A stretch of DNA of 64,000 nt from CAKUFA01 sp963618735 (GCA_963618735.1 CAVEUM010000005.1:1-64000); one strand, 5' to 3'. Counted from the first letter of the stretch, positions 10,774 through 20,143 are shown. A program made the numbers and translations. The notes: generated by a model from the letters alone, not told the origin.

Positions 10774-10796
10774 CTGCGCAGTTTTACTCTGCGCAG
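10774..10796 (-). terminator. Stem-loop overlapping the cinA stop codon
   Basis: A perfect 8-bp stem CTGCGCAG/CTGCGCAG around AGTAAAA contains the cinA stop codon in or next to its loop. There is no T tract, so it may protect the mRNA end rather than terminate. Confidence 0.4.
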
Positions 10797-12025
10797 GCCT
10801 TTCTCACCGCGTCCAGCGCGTGCTTCACGGTGAGGGTGCGGATGCGGTCGCGGTTGCCTGCAAGGTTCAGGCGAATGGCCTGCACGCCCTTGTCGGTTGC
10901 GATGCCCAGATACACGGTGCCCACAGGGCGTTCCTCCGTGCCGCCGCCGGGGCCTGCAAGCCCCGTAGCGCTGATGGCGATATCCGTTCCCAGCTTTTCA
11001 CGGGCACCCTTCGCCATGGCCGATGCTACTTCCGCACTGACCACATTGCAGCGCTCGATGGTTTCGGCAGGCACTCCCAGCAGCACCGTCTTCGTGTCGG
11101 TCTGATAGGTGATGAAACCGCCGCGCACCACCTCGGATGCACCGGGAACTTCCACCATGGTGGCGGCAATCAGGCCGCCCGTGAGGCTTTCCGCCGTAGC
11201 GACGGTCTTGCCGGACTTCTTCAGTGCTTCCACCGCGGAAATAGCCAGAGAACCGCGGTCATCCTCATTCACGGCATAGACCACATCGCCCAGCATTTCC
11301 TTCACCTTGTCTACCAGGGGAAGAACCAGTGCCAGCGCCTCTTCTTCCGTTGCAGCGCAGGCCGTAGCGCGGAGCTGCACCTCGCCCAAAGAGCAATAGG
11401 GGCTCAGGGTGGGATTGCTCTGCATCTCCAACTCCTGCAGGCGCTGATCCACTTCGCTTTCGCCCATGCCGAAAATGCGGATGTAGCGGCTCACCAGCAC
11501 CTGACCAGAGCGCTTCTGCAGCCAGGGTTCCACCTGGTCGATGAACATGGGCTGCAGCTCGTAGGGCGGGCCAGGCAAATGGATGACCACCTTGCCCTCC
11601 CCCATGGGTACGATTGCGCCGGGGGCCGTTCCGTTGGGATTCAACATGAGGATGGTATCCTCGGTGAACATGGCCTGACTCATATTGTTGAGGGTCATGT
11701 GCTTGTGATACTGCCGGAAACGTTCGCGCACCATAGCCTCTGCCTCGGGGCGAAGCACCAGCTCCTTGCCGGCCACCTTAGCCGCCACGCGCTTGGTGAT
11801 GTCATCCACCGTCGGTCCAAGGCCGCCGGAGGTGATGACCACATCCGCACGGGACAGTGCCAGCCGATAGGCTTCCTCCAGCCGCTCGGCGTTGTCGCCC
11901 ACCACCGTTTGGTGATACTGGGTAATACCCAGGGCAGACAGGCGACGGGAAATGAACTGGGCGTTGGTGTTGAGCACCTGTCCCATCAGCAATTCAGTGC
12001 CGACGCAAAGAATTTCAGCAATCAT
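10784..12025 (-). CDS. cinA: CinA family: competence/damage-inducible protein, nicotinamide-nucleotide amidase
   Basis: A 413-residue two-domain protein. The N-terminal MoCF/COG1058 domain (about 1-170) starts with AEILCVGTELL and contains TSGGLGPTVDD. The C-terminal NMN amidase domain (about 250-410) has AESLTGG, with its catalytic Ser, and SATGLAGPGGG. It deamidates NMN in pyridine nucleotide recycling and is linked to competence in some Firmicutes. It lies 36 bp after pgsA, the usual pgsA-cinA pairing, and appears to be the last gene of the minus-strand run from the glycan genes down. The start is the ATG at 12025, with AAAGG about 10 bases ahead. Confidence 0.95.
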   Translation of the reverse strand: MIAEILCVGTELLMGQVLNTNAQFISRRLSALGITQYHQTVVGDNAERLEEAYRLALSRADVVITSGGLGPTVDDITKRVAAKVAGKELVLRPEAEAMVRERFRQYHKHMTLNNMSQAMFTEDTILMLNPNGTAPGAIVPMGEGKVVIHLPGPPYELQPMFIDQVEPWLQKRSGQVLVSRYIRIFGMGESEVDQRLQELEMQSNPTLSPYCSLGEVQLRATACAATEEEALALVLPLVDKVKEMLGDVVYAVNEDDRGSLAISAVEALKKSGKTVATAESLTGGLIAATMVEVPGASEVVRGGFITYQTDTKTVLLGVPAETIERCNVVSAEVASAMAKGAREKLGTDIAISATGLAGPGGGTEERPVGTVYLGIATDKGVQAIRLNLAGNRDRIRTLTVKHALDAVRKACAE

Positions 12026-12061
12026 GAAGATTCAACCTTTCTTCCACCAGTCACTTTACTC

Positions 12062-12598
12062 TTATTTGATTTCCCTGATGCAGGAGCCGTTTTTCACGAA
12101 ATAATCAATACCGCTCCACAGGGTGATAACCAGCACCCACAATGTCAGCAGGCCGCTGATCCAGTTGCGCATTACAGGCTGACGTGAAATCATCAGCCAC
12201 AGAATCAGTACAATCTGGCTCACCGTTTTGATTTTTCCAAGCTTGCCGGCGGCAATGACCTGGCCGTTGGTCACCGCGATCATCCGCAAGCCGTCTACGC
12301 AAAGCTCCCGCGCCAGAATCACCACCGTGACCCAAGCCAGCATCACGCCATGCTGAATAAGCATAATCAGCGCACTCAGCACCAGCAGCTTATCTGCCAC
12401 AGGATCAACAAACTTGCCGAAATCTGTCACAATGTGCTGCTTGCGGGCAATGTGGCCATCCAGAAAATCCGTAAAGGCCGCCACTGCAAACACGATGGTT
12501 GCCAGCACGTTGCACACATCCGTCTGCGGATACATCAGCGCCACCATGACAGGAATCAGTGCGACGCGAGTCAATGAGAGCTTATTGGGCAGATTCAT
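12062..12598 (-). CDS. pgsA: CDP-diacylglycerol-glycerol-3-phosphate 3-phosphatidyltransferase
   Basis: A 178-residue integral membrane enzyme that makes phosphatidylglycerol phosphate from CDP-diacylglycerol and glycerol-3-phosphate. The CDP-alcohol phosphotransferase signature DG-x2-AR-x8-G-x3-D-x3-D is seen from about residue 47 (DFLDGHIAR...GKFVDPVADK). Several hydrophobic helices span the chain. The ATG at 12598 is chosen: it overlaps the rimO stop as ATGA and has AAGGGGG just ahead, and it gives the expected N-terminus MNLPNKLSLTR. Translational coupling with rimO is likely. Confidence 0.95.
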   Translation of the reverse strand: MNLPNKLSLTRVALIPVMVALMYPQTDVCNVLATIVFAVAAFTDFLDGHIARKQHIVTDFGKFVDPVADKLLVLSALIMLIQHGVMLAWVTVVILARELCVDGLRMIAVTNGQVIAAGKLGKIKTVSQIVLILWLMISRQPVMRNWISGLLTLWVLVITLWSGIDYFVKNGSCIREIK

Positions 12599-13911
12599 AC
12601 CTGTTCCCCCTTGAGGTCGTAGGTCTCTGCGTCGGTGATCTTCACCTGCACAAAGTCGCCAGGCTTCACATCTTCCTTGGATGTGAAATAAATGCTGCCG
12701 TCCGCATCGGGGCATTCCCACTGGCTGCGGCCCAGGCACTGATGCGCCTGTACATCCGTCACCAGCACCTTTTCAGTGGTGCCGATGCGGGCGCTGTTTC
12801 GCTTCAGAGAAATGCTCTGCTGGAGGGTCATCAGCCGATCCAGACGCTCCTGCTTCACTTCCTCAGGAATCTGGTCAGGGAACTTGGCAGCAGGCGTTCC
12901 TTCCTCAGCAGAATAAGCAAAGGCGCCCATGCGGTCGAACTCGGCCTCTGCCAGGAAGTCCATCAGCTCTTCAAATTCCTCGTCCGTTTCTCCGGGGAAG
13001 CCAACAATGATGCTGGTGCGCAGGATGAAGCCGCGCTCCCGTGCGCCCTTCAGGCAGCGGCGGATGTCGGAGGAGTCTCCCTGGCGATTCATCCGCTTCA
13101 GGATGCGGTCGTTGATGTGCTGCACAGGCAGATCCAGATACTTGCAGATGTTGTCGTGCTTGGCCATCACGTCCAGCAGACGGTCATCCGTTTCATCCGG
13201 ATAGCAGTACAAAACGCGGAGCCAATCCACCCCGGGAATGTTAGCAGCCTTCTCCATCAGTTCAGGCAGCGCAGATTCCTTCTGCCAATCCGTGCCGTAG
13301 CGGCTGGTATCCTGTGCCACGAGAATGTGCTCTTTCACGCCCTTGCCAGCCAGCAGATTCAGTTCGTTCAGCACATCCTGCATGGGGCGGGAACGATACG
13401 GTCCGCGGATCATGGGAATAGCGCAATAGGTGCAGTGGTTGGAGCAGCCATCGCCAATGCGGGTATAGGCGGAGTAGCCAGGCGTGGTCAGCACGCGGGC
13501 ATGCTCGGCATAATGATAGTCGTCCTGGCAGAGGGCCATGCGCTTGCCGCCCAATGCCTTGCGAATGGCAACAGGCAGCTGCTCATACTGGTTCACGCCC
13601 ATGAGCAGGTCAATTTCCGGCATTTCCGCCATCAAATCCTTCTCGTAGCGCTGTGCCAGGCAGCCGGAAACAATCAGCATTTTGCACTTGCCGGTCTTTT
13701 TATATTCGGCCATTTCCAGAATGGCGTCAATGGATTCTTCCTTGGCAGGGCCGATAAATCCGCAGGTGTTTACCATCAGGATATCCGCGTCCGACGGATC
13801 CCCGGTGAAAACGTAGCCGTTTTCCTGCAGAATGCCCAGGGCAGTTTCGCTGTCCACACGGTTCTTGTTGCAGCCCAGCGAAATGATGCCTACCTTCATC
13901 TGTTCGGTCAT
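12595..13911 (-). CDS. rimO: Ribosomal protein S12 methylthiotransferase
   Basis: A 438-residue radical-SAM enzyme that adds a methylthio group to Asp of ribosomal protein S12. An N-terminal UPF0004 domain with three cluster-binding cysteines (SLGCNKN, NTCGF, SGCLAQR) is followed by a radical-SAM core with CSNHCTYC near 154-161 and a C-terminal TRAM domain. Motif spacing and the MGVNQY segment fit RimO better than MiaB. The ATG at 13911 follows AGGAGTTAAG. It is upstream of and overlaps pgsA. A possible weak promoter with TACAAT lies about 50 bp upstream in the gap after the ABC-F gene. Confidence 0.95.
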   Translation of the reverse strand: MTEQMKVGIISLGCNKNRVDSETALGILQENGYVFTGDPSDADILMVNTCGFIGPAKEESIDAILEMAEYKKTGKCKMLIVSGCLAQRYEKDLMAEMPEIDLLMGVNQYEQLPVAIRKALGGKRMALCQDDYHYAEHARVLTTPGYSAYTRIGDGCSNHCTYCAIPMIRGPYRSRPMQDVLNELNLLAGKGVKEHILVAQDTSRYGTDWQKESALPELMEKAANIPGVDWLRVLYCYPDETDDRLLDVMAKHDNICKYLDLPVQHINDRILKRMNRQGDSSDIRRCLKGARERGFILRTSIIVGFPGETDEEFEELMDFLAEAEFDRMGAFAYSAEEGTPAAKFPDQIPEEVKQERLDRLMTLQQSISLKRNSARIGTTEKVLVTDVQAHQCLGRSQWECPDADGSIYFTSKEDVKPGDFVQVKITDAETYDLKGEQV

Positions 13912-14024
13912 GTATCTTAACTCCTGTCGTCCATGCTTGTGTTTGCGTTACCGATCCATTGTATCATGAAATTTCCCATTTGAACAGCCAACAAACAGGG
14001 TGAACTGTTGCCAGAATGATCAAT

Positions 14025-15935
14025 TTACACCTGTTCGCTCTCCAGCTCTTCCCAGCGCTGATACAGCCGATCAATTTCGTCCTTCTTCTGCTGATACGCG
14101 CGGGCAAGCTCCGCAGCCAGGTCGGCGTTCTGATAGGTATCCGGCAGGGAAAGCCGATGCTCCATATCCGCTGCTTCTTCTTCCGCTCTGGCAATGGCTT
14201 CTTCCGCCTTCTTCAGGGCTGCCTTGTGCTCCTTCAGGCGCTTTTCCTCCTCACGGGAACGGCGCTTTTCCTTGTCCATCGCCGTTTTCGTGATTTGGGG
14301 TGCATCCCCGTCAGGCTCCTGCAGACGGTTGATTTTCTCAAAGTAGTCATCATAGTTGCCCAGATATTCGCGGATGCCGCCATTTTCCAGCACGCACACC
14401 TTATTGGCAAAGCGATTGATGAAATAGCGGTCGTGGCTGATGGCAAGGATCGTTCCCGGGAACCCCTCCAGTGCGTCTTCCAGCACCTCGCGGCTATCCA
14501 TGTCCAGGTGGTTGGTGGGCTCGTCCAGCAGGAGCAGGTTATCCTTGTGGAGCATGAGCTTCGTCAGCGCCACACGTCCCTTTTCGCCGCCGGAAAGGGT
14601 GGAAATGGGCATCAGCACATCATCCCCGGTAAACAGGAACATGCCCAACGCGCCCCGCACCTCGGTTTGATCCAATCGGCGGAAATCATCCCACACTTCA
14701 TCCAGCACGGTTTTATTCTCGTGCAGATGCGCCTGATGCTGGTCGTAATAGCCGATATCCACACCCGCACCCAGACGAATGGTGCCGCCATCGGGCTTCT
14801 CTTCGCCGATGAGGCACTTGAAGAGGGTAGATTTGCCGACGCCGTTGTCGCCGATGAGCGCCACACGGTCGCCTGCCCGAAGATGCATTTTCACATGATC
14901 GAACAGCGCACGGTCGTCAAAGCCCTTCTTCAATTCATCGATCATCAGCACATCCTCGCCTGTGCGGCGGCGACAGTCAAAGCGGAAGTGAATGGCACTT
15001 TCATCCTGCGGCTTTTCCAGGCGTTCCATCTTTTCCAGGCGCTTTTCACGGCTTTCTGCCGCGCGGATGGACTTTTCCCGATTGAATCGGCGGTATCTTG
15101 CACTAACCTCCTTCTGGCGGGCAATCTCCTTCTGCTGCATCTCGTAGGCCTTCATGCGGATTTCAAACCGCTGTGCCCGCTGTGCCATATAGTCCGTATA
15201 ATTGCCGTCATAGCATTCTGTGACGCCCAGGAGGAGCTCACACATGCGGTCGCACACGTGATCCATAAAATAACGGTCATGGCTCACCAGCAATACTGCA
15301 CCGCGGTAGCTATGGAGATAATCCTCCAGCCAGGCGATGGACTTCAAATCCAGATGGTTGGTGGGCTCGTCCAACAGGAGAAGATCAGGCTCTGTCAGCA
15401 GCATGCGTGCCAGGCAAAGCCGTGTGCGCTCGCCGCCGGAAAGAAGGCGGGCAGGCTGATCCTGCTGCTCCTTGCGGAAGCCAAGGCCTGCCAGAACGCC
15501 CTGCACCGTGGAGCGCCAGCCAAAGCCATTGTTCTTTTCAAAATCGCGGGTCAGCTGGTCGTAACGGCTCCCCAGACGATGCAGCAATGCTTCATCCTCC
15601 ACGGCATCCGCCATTTGATGCTCCAGCTCACGGAGCTGTTCCTCCATGCGCATCACCGGCTCGAAGACGCTTTCCATCTCCTGCAGCACGGTTTTATTTT
15701 CATCCACCATGCCCTGCTGTGCCAGATAGCCCAGCCGAATGCCCTTCTGCATGGTGATGGTGCCGTCATCCGCTGTTTCCAGCCCGGCAATAATCTTCAT
15801 CAGGGTGGACTTGCCGCAGCCGTTCACGCCCACCAGACCCATGCGCTGACCTTCCTGCAGCACAAGGGACGCGTCCCGAAGCACCTCGTTGGTGCCAAAG
15901 CTTTTCTTGACTCCCTGAAGGGACAACAGGATCAT
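14025..15935 (-). CDS. ABC-F family ATPase (Uup/YdiF type)
   Basis: A 636-residue soluble protein with two ABC ATPase domains and no membrane segments. The Walker A motifs are GVNGCGKST (about 36) and GDNGVGKST (about 360). Each half has an LSGGE signature and an LLLDEPTNHLD Walker B. A charged linker lies between the halves, and there is a C-terminal coiled coil (about 535-636) like that of Uup. ABC-F proteins bind the ribosomal E site and act in translation rescue or ribosome-targeting antibiotic resistance; which applies here is not clear. The ATG at 15935 follows GAGGTGAAGAT; the frame continues upstream to 16025 without a better site. It is 37 bp behind the walJ-like gene. Confidence 0.88.
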   Translation of the reverse strand: MILLSLQGVKKSFGTNEVLRDASLVLQEGQRMGLVGVNGCGKSTLMKIIAGLETADDGTITMQKGIRLGYLAQQGMVDENKTVLQEMESVFEPVMRMEEQLRELEHQMADAVEDEALLHRLGSRYDQLTRDFEKNNGFGWRSTVQGVLAGLGFRKEQQDQPARLLSGGERTRLCLARMLLTEPDLLLLDEPTNHLDLKSIAWLEDYLHSYRGAVLLVSHDRYFMDHVCDRMCELLLGVTECYDGNYTDYMAQRAQRFEIRMKAYEMQQKEIARQKEVSARYRRFNREKSIRAAESREKRLEKMERLEKPQDESAIHFRFDCRRRTGEDVLMIDELKKGFDDRALFDHVKMHLRAGDRVALIGDNGVGKSTLFKCLIGEEKPDGGTIRLGAGVDIGYYDQHQAHLHENKTVLDEVWDDFRRLDQTEVRGALGMFLFTGDDVLMPISTLSGGEKGRVALTKLMLHKDNLLLLDEPTNHLDMDSREVLEDALEGFPGTILAISHDRYFINRFANKVCVLENGGIREYLGNYDDYFEKINRLQEPDGDAPQITKTAMDKEKRRSREEEKRLKEHKAALKKAEEAIARAEEEAADMEHRLSLPDTYQNADLAAELARAYQQKKDEIDRLYQRWEELESEQV

Positions 15936-15972
15936 ATCTTCACCTCGTTCATTAGGAAGTAAAAGGGATTTT

Positions 15973-16782
15973 TCACGTACCCTCCCGCAGGGTATACACG
16001 CTGCCCACCCGATCCCGCAGGGCAATATCCAGGCAGAGATCCTCGCCCAGCTTCACGCCTTCCAGCTCGGCGCGGAGTTCGCTGGTCTGCAATGCCAGAT
16101 CCGGTGTGTTATTCTCGCCGCTCAGGTGGCCAAGGATCACATTGTGCACGCCTGTGTTCACCAGCTGAATCAGTGCTTCCGCACAGGCGTCGTTGCTCAG
16201 GTGGCCATGGTTGCCCAGAATGCGCTGCTTCAGCGCCATGGGATAATGCGGGTTGGCACGAAGCATATCCGGGTCATGATTGCTTTCCAGCAGTACCAGG
16301 CTGCTGCCTGCAATGGCTTCACTCACCCGCCTGGTAAATTGTCCAAGGTCGGTGGCGGTGGAAACGCTCAGTCCGCCGCCATACAGGCGAAAGCCCACAG
16401 GGTCTGCCGCGTCATGAGGAATGGCAAAGGGAACCACGCCGATATCCCCCATGTAGAAGTCCTGCTCTTTATGAAAGGTGACCTTCAGCTCCGGCGGAAC
16501 CACGCCAATCTTCTTATCCATAGCGCGCCAGGTGTCTGGGGTGGCATAAACAGGCAGACGGTATTTTCTCGCCATCACGCCAGCGCCGCTGATGTGATCC
16601 GAATGCTCGTGAGTAATCAGAATACCGTTCAGCGTCTGTGGCTCCACACCAATGGCATGCAGTGCCTCTGTGATGGTTTTGCCCGGCTTGCCCGCGTCAA
16701 TCAGCAGCCGCGTCTGCCCATACTGCACAAACAGCGCGTTGCCGCTGGAGCCGGAAAACAGCGGGCAGAAGATCATGTCCAA
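15973..16782 (-). CDS. MBL-fold metallohydrolase, WalJ/YycJ family
   Basis: A 269-residue metallo-beta-lactamase-fold protein. The metal-binding motif HEHSDH is near residues 58-63, with further ligands such as the NHGHLSN and GHLSGENN histidines downstream. N-terminal SGSSGN is typical of the WalJ (YycJ/VicX) family, putative exonuclease-like hydrolases linked in many Firmicutes to the WalKR cell-wall two-component operon. No walKR genes are present here. The start is taken as TTG at 16782 because GAGGT lies 9 bases ahead; the in-frame ATG two codons later would have 15-base spacing. It is 32 bp after licD in the same run. Confidence 0.85.
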   Translation of the reverse strand: MDMIFCPLFSGSSGNALFVQYGQTRLLIDAGKPGKTITEALHAIGVEPQTLNGILITHEHSDHISGAGVMARKYRLPVYATPDTWRAMDKKIGVVPPELKVTFHKEQDFYMGDIGVVPFAIPHDAADPVGFRLYGGGLSVSTATDLGQFTRRVSEAIAGSSLVLLESNHDPDMLRANPHYPMALKQRILGNHGHLSNDACAEALIQLVNTGVHNVILGHLSGENNTPDLALQTSELRAELEGVKLGEDLCLDIALRDRVGSVYTLREGT

Positions 16783-16814
16783 ATCGTACGTACCTCGTCC
16801 TTAATGATTCAGCA

Positions 16815-17561
16815 TCAAACGTCCAGGTGCTTGGCAACCCGTTCTTCCACGGGCGGCGGCGTCATGTAATCCTTGCCGAAGAGGATGGTCAGCACTTCAT
16901 CATACTTGGCAGGAATCAGGCACGGGATGCCTTCAAAGGGCACCGTGATCTTCTCTTCAAACTGCTCAGGATGCCACACGTGCATCATCAGTTCAAAAGC
17001 GCCGTTGGACATGTGCAGATCATTGCCCGTTTTCACTTTGGTAGAAACCTTCTCGTACCGCTTGGCCTTCCAGCTGTAGCTGAAGGGCAATCCCATCAGG
17101 TGGGTAGCGTGGAGCAGAATGCGGTTCTTCAGCCCAAAGCGGCTGTAATCCACGTGCTTCTTCATCATGCCCTGCAGCAGATGCAGGTGCAGATAATGGA
17201 GCTTCCGCTTCATGCCCGGGGCGGGCAGGGGATCCAGAATGAAGAAATCCGTGAAAGCCGCTGCCTTTTCGGGGTCGTGATTCATGACTCGGGGCGTCCA
17301 CGTATCCAGATACGTCAGTTCAAAGCGCTTGTCGCACTCCTTGGGATACACCTGACGGAACTTGGTAAACTCTTCGCGGGTCATCAGGAGATCCACGTCA
17401 TCATCCCACGGGATGAATCCCTTATGACGCACAGCACCCAGAAGGCTGCCGCACATCAGGTTATAAGAAATGTGATGCGCATCGCAGATTTTTACAATAT
17501 CCCGAAGCTGGCACAGCAGTTCCTCGTGAATCTGCTCCAGCGTCAATTTGCTTTCTTCCAT
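16815..17561 (-). CDS. LicD family transferase
   Basis: A 248-residue nucleotidyltransferase-fold enzyme of the LicD family, which attaches phosphocholine or other phosphodiester-linked groups to surface glycans. The signature GSLLGAVRHKGFIPWDDD is near residues 33-50, with the metal-binding DDDVD. The ATG at 17561 is chosen because GAGGAG lies 8 bases ahead and the preceding gene stops 5 bases upstream. It is the last of four linked genes: phosphoglycosyl transferase, two transketolase halves, then LicD. This context suggests decoration of a cell-surface polymer. The donor and acceptor are unknown. Confidence 0.88.
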   Translation of the reverse strand: MEESKLTLEQIHEELLCQLRDIVKICDAHHISYNLMCGSLLGAVRHKGFIPWDDDVDLLMTREEFTKFRQVYPKECDKRFELTYLDTWTPRVMNHDPEKAAAFTDFFILDPLPAPGMKRKLHYLHLHLLQGMMKKHVDYSRFGLKNRILLHATHLMGLPFSYSWKAKRYEKVSTKVKTGNDLHMSNGAFELMMHVWHPEQFEEKITVPFEGIPCLIPAKYDEVLTILFGKDYMTPPPVEERVAKHLDV

Positions 17562-17566
17562 TGGAT

Positions 17567-18493
17567 TCACTCCTCGCCAAGCCATGCAAGGGTACGCCTG
17601 CAAATGGCTTCGTCGTCCATTTCATACACGCCCCGCAAATATTGCTGGGTGCCCACTGTGCAGCAGTACACATCCGGCATGCCGATGCGGTGCAGCTTGC
17701 AGGAGGCGCCGGCTTCCGCCAGCACTTCCGCCACAGCCGAACCGAAGCCGCCCACAATGGTATGCTCCTCCACGGTTACGATATGACGGAAACGGGAGGC
17801 CAGCTCGCGAATCTTGTCGGCATCAATGGGCTTCAGGCACGGGAAAGAAACCACCTCGGCAGAAACGCCTGCTTCCTCCAGCTTTTTCGCCGCACTGACC
17901 GTTTGGGTCAGGATGCCGCCGGCGGACAGGATGGCCACGTCCTTGCCCTCGCGCAGGGTCAATGCTTTGGGCAGATGCCAGTCCGTCACGGGGCCGTCAT
18001 GCAGGGTCGGTTCACCGCCGCGGCCCAGGCGCAGATAGCAGGTGCCGGGGGTGCGCAGCATAACAGGCACCACTGCCTCCACCTCCGCAGGGTCGCCGGG
18101 GGTAAACACCGTCACCCCGGGCAGGGCACGCAGAATGGCCATGTCCTCGGTGGCATGATGGCTCATGCCCAGGCTGCCATACACAAAGCCGCCGCCTACG
18201 CAAACGATTTTCACATTGGCATCGTGATAGGCGCAGTCGTTGCGAATCTGCTCCAGGCAACGCAAGGTAGGAAAGTTGCCGATGGAATAGGTCAGCACCG
18301 TCCGTCCTTCCCGTGCAAGGCCGGCTGCCAGACCCGTCATGGCCTGTTCAGCGATGCCCGCGTTAATGAACTGGGCAGGGTACGTTTCCCAAAAAGGCTT
18401 CAGCACACCGAAGCCAAGATCGCCTGTCACCAGGGTCAATTTGGGATCATTGGCGGCTTCACGCATCAAGGCTCTCGTAAACGCATCTCTCAT
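17567..18493 (-). CDS. Transketolase-like protein, C-terminal subunit
   Basis: A 308-residue protein corresponding to the pyrimidine-binding and C-terminal domains of transketolase. The GIAEQ motif near 63-67 holds the glutamate that activates thiamine diphosphate, and the GMSHHATEDM loop follows. The C-terminal ~110 residues form the usual Rossmann-like domain. The ATG at 18493 overlaps the stop of the N-terminal subunit gene as ATGA and follows GGAGG. It must pair with the upstream subunit to bind ThDP. Split transketolases occur both in central metabolism and in glycan clusters; the neighbours here favour sugar-precursor supply, an inference. Confidence 0.92.
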   Translation of the reverse strand: MRDAFTRALMREAANDPKLTLVTGDLGFGVLKPFWETYPAQFINAGIAEQAMTGLAAGLAREGRTVLTYSIGNFPTLRCLEQIRNDCAYHDANVKIVCVGGGFVYGSLGMSHHATEDMAILRALPGVTVFTPGDPAEVEAVVPVMLRTPGTCYLRLGRGGEPTLHDGPVTDWHLPKALTLREGKDVAILSAGGILTQTVSAAKKLEEAGVSAEVVSFPCLKPIDADKIRELASRFRHIVTVEEHTIVGGFGSAVAEVLAEAGASCKLHRIGMPDVYCCTVGTQQYLRGVYEMDDEAICRRTLAWLGEE

Positions 18494-19368
18494 GGCCGCT
18501 GTGCCTCCAGTTCCTTCAGTGCTGCCTCGTATTCTTCTCCCTGCGGCGTGCGATAATGCCACAGGATGTCATTTTCCATAAAGCTGACGCCCTTGCCCTT
18601 CACCGTCACAGCGATGATGACCGTAGGCTTGCCGCTGCCGCGGTTGGCCTTCGCTTGTGCGAAAGCTTCCTGCAGGGCGTGGATATCATGGCCATCCACG
18701 GTGATGGCATTCCAGCCGAAAGCCGTCCACTTATCCGCGAAAGGCTCCAGCGCCAAAGTATTTTCGCAGAAGTCCAGCGACTGCATGCGGTTGTGGTCAA
18801 CGACCGCAATCAGGTTATCCAGCTGATACTGGTGCGCCTGCAGTGCTGCTTCCCACACGGAGCCTTCATCACACTCGCCATCGCCCAGCACGGCAAAAAC
18901 GCGATGCTCCGCCTTGTCCAGTTTAGCAGCCATGGCCATGCCTGCAGCCACTGCCAGGCCGTGTCCCAAGGAGCCTGTCGAAAGCTCCACCCCGGGCACA
19001 CCCTTGTGGCTGACGTGACCAGACAGGCGAGAACCGTTCTGATAGTGGGTTTTCAGTTCTTCCACAGGGAAAAATCCCCGTTCCGCCAAAGCGGCATACA
19101 CCGCCGCCCCTGCGTGACCCTTGCTGAGGATCAGCCGATCGCGCTCAGGCATCTTCGGATTTTGAGGATCAACATTCAATACGCCCGTATAGAGGGTCGC
19201 CATAATTTCCGCCAGGGAGAAAATCGCACCGATGTGACTGCCGCGGCTCAGGTGGGTCATTTCCAGCCCGTGACGGCGAATCAGCCACGCCAGTACCTGC
19301 GGATTCGATGTATCAATCTCGCCCTGAAATCCCTGATGGGTGAGCTCCGTATAGCTCATTTCAGCCAT
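18490..19368 (-). CDS. Transketolase-like protein, N-terminal subunit
   Basis: A 292-residue ThDP diphosphate-binding half of transketolase. The binding motif begins at LGDGECDEGS (about 162) and ends with VVDHN about 28 residues later. Substrate-channel histidines such as SKGHAG and GSLGHGL are present. The ATG at 19368 (MAEMSYTE) is chosen: AAGGAGG lies 6 bases ahead, and the start overlaps the sugar-transferase stop by 8 bases, implying coupling. It acts with the downstream C-terminal subunit. The reaction is two-carbon ketol transfer, but the exact sugars made for this cluster are unknown. Confidence 0.92.
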   Translation of the reverse strand: MAEMSYTELTHQGFQGEIDTSNPQVLAWLIRRHGLEMTHLSRGSHIGAIFSLAEIMATLYTGVLNVDPQNPKMPERDRLILSKGHAGAAVYAALAERGFFPVEELKTHYQNGSRLSGHVSHKGVPGVELSTGSLGHGLAVAAGMAMAAKLDKAEHRVFAVLGDGECDEGSVWEAALQAHQYQLDNLIAVVDHNRMQSLDFCENTLALEPFADKWTAFGWNAITVDGHDIHALQEAFAQAKANRGSGKPTVIIAVTVKGKGVSFMENDILWHYRTPQGEEYEAALKELEAQRP

Positions 19369-20065
19369 GCTTTTCCTCCTTGCCGGCCTTCTCATTCGCC
19401 ATTTTCTTTGCCTTGCCGAACACACCGCCGATGGTCTCGAAGAACAGGCCTACATCCAGCAGAAAGGACTGATGCATGGCATATTCCACCCGCAGGCGGT
19501 TCTTCTCAGGCAGAATGTATTTTTCAAAGTTTGCCACAGGATCCGTTTCGCCCACCAGTTCATCCTGGGCAATGTACACAATGCTGGAGCGATCCGTGAT
19601 ACCGGGGCGCACCCACAGGATGCACTCCTGCTCGGGGGTATACTGGGTGGTGTACAAAAGCAGCTCAGGGCGAGGACCCACAAAGGACATATCGCCCTTG
19701 ATGATGTTGAACAGCTGGGGCAGCTCATCCAGCTTCAGTCGGCGCATTACGCGGCCTGCACGGGTAACGCGGTTGTCATTCAGTGCCGTGCAGCCGCCGG
19801 ACTTATCCGCATCCACCACCATGGAGCGGAACTTGAGGATATAGAAAGGCTTGTTGTGATAGCCGCCGCGGATGGCCTTGTAGAACACAGGGCCAGGCGA
19901 ATCCAGCTTCACCCAAATGGCCAGCGGCAGCATGATGATGCACCCGGGAATCAGCAAAATCAGTGCCAGCAGGAAGTCAATCACACGCTTCACCACATGG
20001 CTGTAAAAAGGATGGGACAGTTTTCCATCCCATCGGGGCAAATCCGGCAGCTGCTGCTTGGACAT
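19361..20065 (-). CDS. Phosphoglycosyl transferase (bacterial sugar transferase)
   Basis: A 234-residue monotopic membrane enzyme that moves a phosphosugar from a nucleotide sugar to undecaprenyl phosphate, the first membrane step of glycan building. A single N-terminal hydrophobic segment (about 28-52) is followed by KFRSM, the catalytic Asp-Glu pair in KLDELPQL and SFVGPRPE, all typical of the PglC/WcaJ-core family. The size fits the minimal form without the extra N-terminal membrane domain. The tail is Lys/Glu-rich. It begins the operon with two transketolase halves and licD. The start at 20065 has AAAGGA upstream. Confidence 0.93.
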   Translation of the reverse strand: MSKQQLPDLPRWDGKLSHPFYSHVVKRVIDFLLALILLIPGCIIMLPLAIWVKLDSPGPVFYKAIRGGYHNKPFYILKFRSMVVDADKSGGCTALNDNRVTRAGRVMRRLKLDELPQLFNIIKGDMSFVGPRPELLLYTTQYTPEQECILWVRPGITDRSSIVYIAQDELVGETDPVANFEKYILPEKNRLRVEYAMHQSFLLDVGLFFETIGGVFGKAKKMANEKAGKEEKHG

Positions 20066-20110
20066 ACTTCTTCAATCCTTTCTGAAATGCAGTTTCCCGT
20101 TAACAAGGCT

Positions 20111-20138
20111 TGAGCGCCGCTATATGCTGCGACGCTCA
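20111..20138 (-). terminator. Hairpin between parB and the glycan operon
   Basis: TGAGCGTCGC pairs with GCGGCGCTCA on the minus strand around a short loop. The downstream run is only weakly T-rich, so termination of parAB may be partial. Confidence 0.55.
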
Positions 20139-20143
20139 GAATG

